Positions 62,308 to 64,000 of a DNA stretch of 64,000 nucleotides are shown here, one piece after another. The notes under the pieces are model-generated. The model made no database searches. It saw only the letters and a list, made by a program, of their open reading frames with translations, and had not been told where the DNA came from. A program made the translations under genes and the position numbers. Origin of the DNA: a bacterium. GTDB lineage: Bacteria > Patescibacteriota > Dojkabacteria > GCA-002793355. Numbering within the stretch: the first letter of the stretch is position 1; every line of letters begins with the position of its first letter. The stretch is from positions 1-64,000 of the forward strand of contig JADYZG010000007.1 of NCBI GenBank assembly GCA_020853235.1, in the 5' to 3' direction.

Positions 62308-63024
62308 ATGAAATTATCATTGATTATGCCCGCGTATAACAAGCAAAATACGTTGCGTGAAATTGTAGAAAAAGTTGTTACAATTTTAGAAGGAATCGAT
62401 TATGAACTTATTATGGTTGATGATAAATCAGTCGATAATACGCTGGAGTTGATGAAAGAAATGGTTCGGAAGTTCGGGAGCAGATTGAGAATTGTAGAAA
62501 AAGAGCACTCAGGAAAATCACAAACGGTTAAGGCAGGAATACTGGCATCAAAAGGAGAGTACGTTGTTATTCAAGATGCCGATATGGAGTATGACCCAAA
62601 AGACCTGCTAATAATGTTAGATAAAATTCAATCTGAAAACCTTGATGTCGTGTATGGGAATCGATTCGGGAAACAAAATGAAGTTGTTTATTTACAAAAT
62701 TGGATAGGAAATTCCGTTCTTAGTATGATTTCAGCAGTTATTACGTGGCTTCGGGCTAATATGTGGCCACGAGATATGGAAGTATGCTACAAAATGGCGA
62801 AAGGAGATTTATATCGAGAGTTAGCCGAAGGATTAAAATCGAAAACGAATTTTGGATTTGAGCCAGAAATCACAGCAAAATTTTCGAAAGTCAGGGGTAT
62901 GAAATTTGCGCAGGTTCCAATTAGCTATTATCCAAGAACTGTTGCTGAAGGGAAAAAGATGAGTGCTTTTAAGCATGGAGTAGAAGCACTAAAAGAGATT
63001 TTTATGTATAATTTTTTTGAATAA
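62308..63024 (+). CDS. GT2-type glycosyltransferase (DPM1-like)
   Basis: MKLSLIMPAYNKQNTLREIVEKVV, IMVDDKSVDNTLELM, VIQDADMEYDPKDL. ATG 62308 preferred over track start 62179. Confidence 0.9.
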   Translation: MKLSLIMPAYNKQNTLREIVEKVVTILEGIDYELIMVDDKSVDNTLELMKEMVRKFGSRLRIVEKEHSGKSQTVKAGILASKGEYVVIQDADMEYDPKDLLIMLDKIQSENLDVVYGNRFGKQNEVVYLQNWIGNSVLSMISAVITWLRANMWPRDMEVCYKMAKGDLYRELAEGLKSKTNFGFEPEITAKFSKVRGMKFAQVPISYYPRTVAEGKKMSAFKHGVEALKEIFMYNFFE

Positions 63025-63026
63025 TT

Positions 63027-63482
63027 ATGAGTTTTTTTTTGCGATCCAAGCGGTTAGTTATTTCTAAAAAATCGTTCATTAAATATATTCTTATTGGGTT
63101 CACTGGTTTAGCCCTTGATTTACTAACGTTCATTTTTATGGTCAGGGTTCTGGGGTTGAACGAGTTATTCGCAAACCCAATTTCAATGACTGTTGGAATT
63201 GTTAATAACTTTTTTTGGAATGCATTCCTGAATTTCAAACGAACTGATAATCTTTTTCGTCGTTTTCTTACGTTTTACTCGGTTGGATTGTTTGGAATCT
63301 TCTTTGGTAACACTTTCTTATGGTTCTTTCATACAGTAATCGGTGATTATGTTAATGGTATTTTGCTGTTCGCTTCTCCGCTTGCCGCCCATTATCAGCT
63401 CGAACTTATCAAAGCAACATCAATCGTAATTATCGCAATTATGCAGTATTTCCTTAATAAGCGATTTTCTTTTCGGCCTTAA
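63027..63482 (+). CDS. GtrA-like membrane protein
   Basis: FIKYILIGFTGLALDLLTFIFMVRVLGLNELFANPISMTVGIVNNFFWNAFLNFK. Confidence 0.9.
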   Translation: MSFFLRSKRLVISKKSFIKYILIGFTGLALDLLTFIFMVRVLGLNELFANPISMTVGIVNNFFWNAFLNFKRTDNLFRRFLTFYSVGLFGIFFGNTFLWFFHTVIGDYVNGILLFASPLAAHYQLELIKATSIVIIAIMQYFLNKRFSFRP

Positions 63483-63500
63483 TATGATATCTTTCTTCTG

Positions 63501-64000
63501 ATGTCAAACGCAATCGAGGTCTCCCATCTAACAAAAAAGTACGCAAAATCGACTGTTAATGCTGTTGATAATATTTCATTTTCAGTTAAAGAAGGTGAAT
63601 TTTTTGCTTTTCTTGGTCCAAATGGAGCAGGTAAAACAACTGCAATTTCAGTTTTGACCACGACACTTTCTAAAAGTTCTGGCGATGTAAGGGTTGCAGG
63701 ATTTGATGTTTCAAAAGAGGCGTCTAGAGTACGACAGAATATTGGGATTATTTTTCAAAATCCAAGCCTTGATCAAAATTTAACAGCGGAAGAAAACATT
63801 CGATTCCATGCAGTCTTATACGGTCTTTATCCATTTCGCCCCTTTTTTTCGTGGATGCCCGAAGATTACAAATCAAAAGTACGAGAATTGACCGAATTGA
63901 TTGGGCTTGGTGACTCACTGAAGAAGCCAGTAAAAACTTTCTCTGGCGGGATGAAAAGAAAATTGGAAATTATCAGAAGCCTTATTCATAATCCACGTGT
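63501..64000 (+). CDS. ABC transporter ATPase (drug/ABC-2 export type), truncated by window end
   Basis: ATG 63501 MSNAIEVSHLTKKYAKSTVNAVDNISFSVKEGEFFAFLGPNGAGKTTAIS...KTFSGGMKRKLEIIRSLIHNPR; open to window end, absent from the ORF track. Confidence 0.93.
   Translation, partial: MSNAIEVSHLTKKYAKSTVNAVDNISFSVKEGEFFAFLGPNGAGKTTAISVLTTTLSKSSGDVRVAGFDVSKEASRVRQNIGIIFQNPSLDQNLTAEENIRFHAVLYGLYPFRPFFSWMPEDYKSKVRELTELIGLGDSLKKPVKTFSGGMKRKLEIIRSLIHNPR

Overview
Chromosomal segment of a bacterium whose gene content suggests a CPR/Patescibacteria-type lineage (inference; not placed precisely). It starts inside a 23S rRNA gene. A 5S rRNA gene lies about 4.4 kb downstream with its own promoter, and there is a tRNA-Lys(CUU). 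Core genes include yidC-yidD-rnpA (no rpmH in the visible part), ybaB-recR, mreB, L10 leader-rplJ-rplL, dnaX-dnaE-dnaA, cca, rpsT, jag, cysS, rpsA-like, a ClpC-like AAA+ gene, radA, rho and ychF. Two enzymes fit the AMP/ribose-1,5-bisphosphate salvage pathway: a 500-aa AMP-phosphorylase-type protein and an R15P-isomerase-like protein. A surface polysaccharide locus occupies about 52.3-63.5 kb. The most interesting signals are: (1) many genes with a TATAAT-like -10 box 5-7 nt before the start codon, suggesting widespread leaderless transcription and several corrected starts; (2) an unannotated structured small-RNA candidate at about 41531-41680 with a perfect TTGACA-N17-TATAAT promoter and a terminator; (3) a standalone 5S transcription unit; (4) the AMP-salvage gene pair; (5) a 39-aa membrane microprotein missed by the ORF track; (6) a pseudogene after the 23S; (7) a possible oriC or DnaA autoregulatory site; and (8) a polymerase-glycosyltransferase fusion. 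No CRISPR array, transposon or prophage was recognised. All calls are by eye, with no database search.
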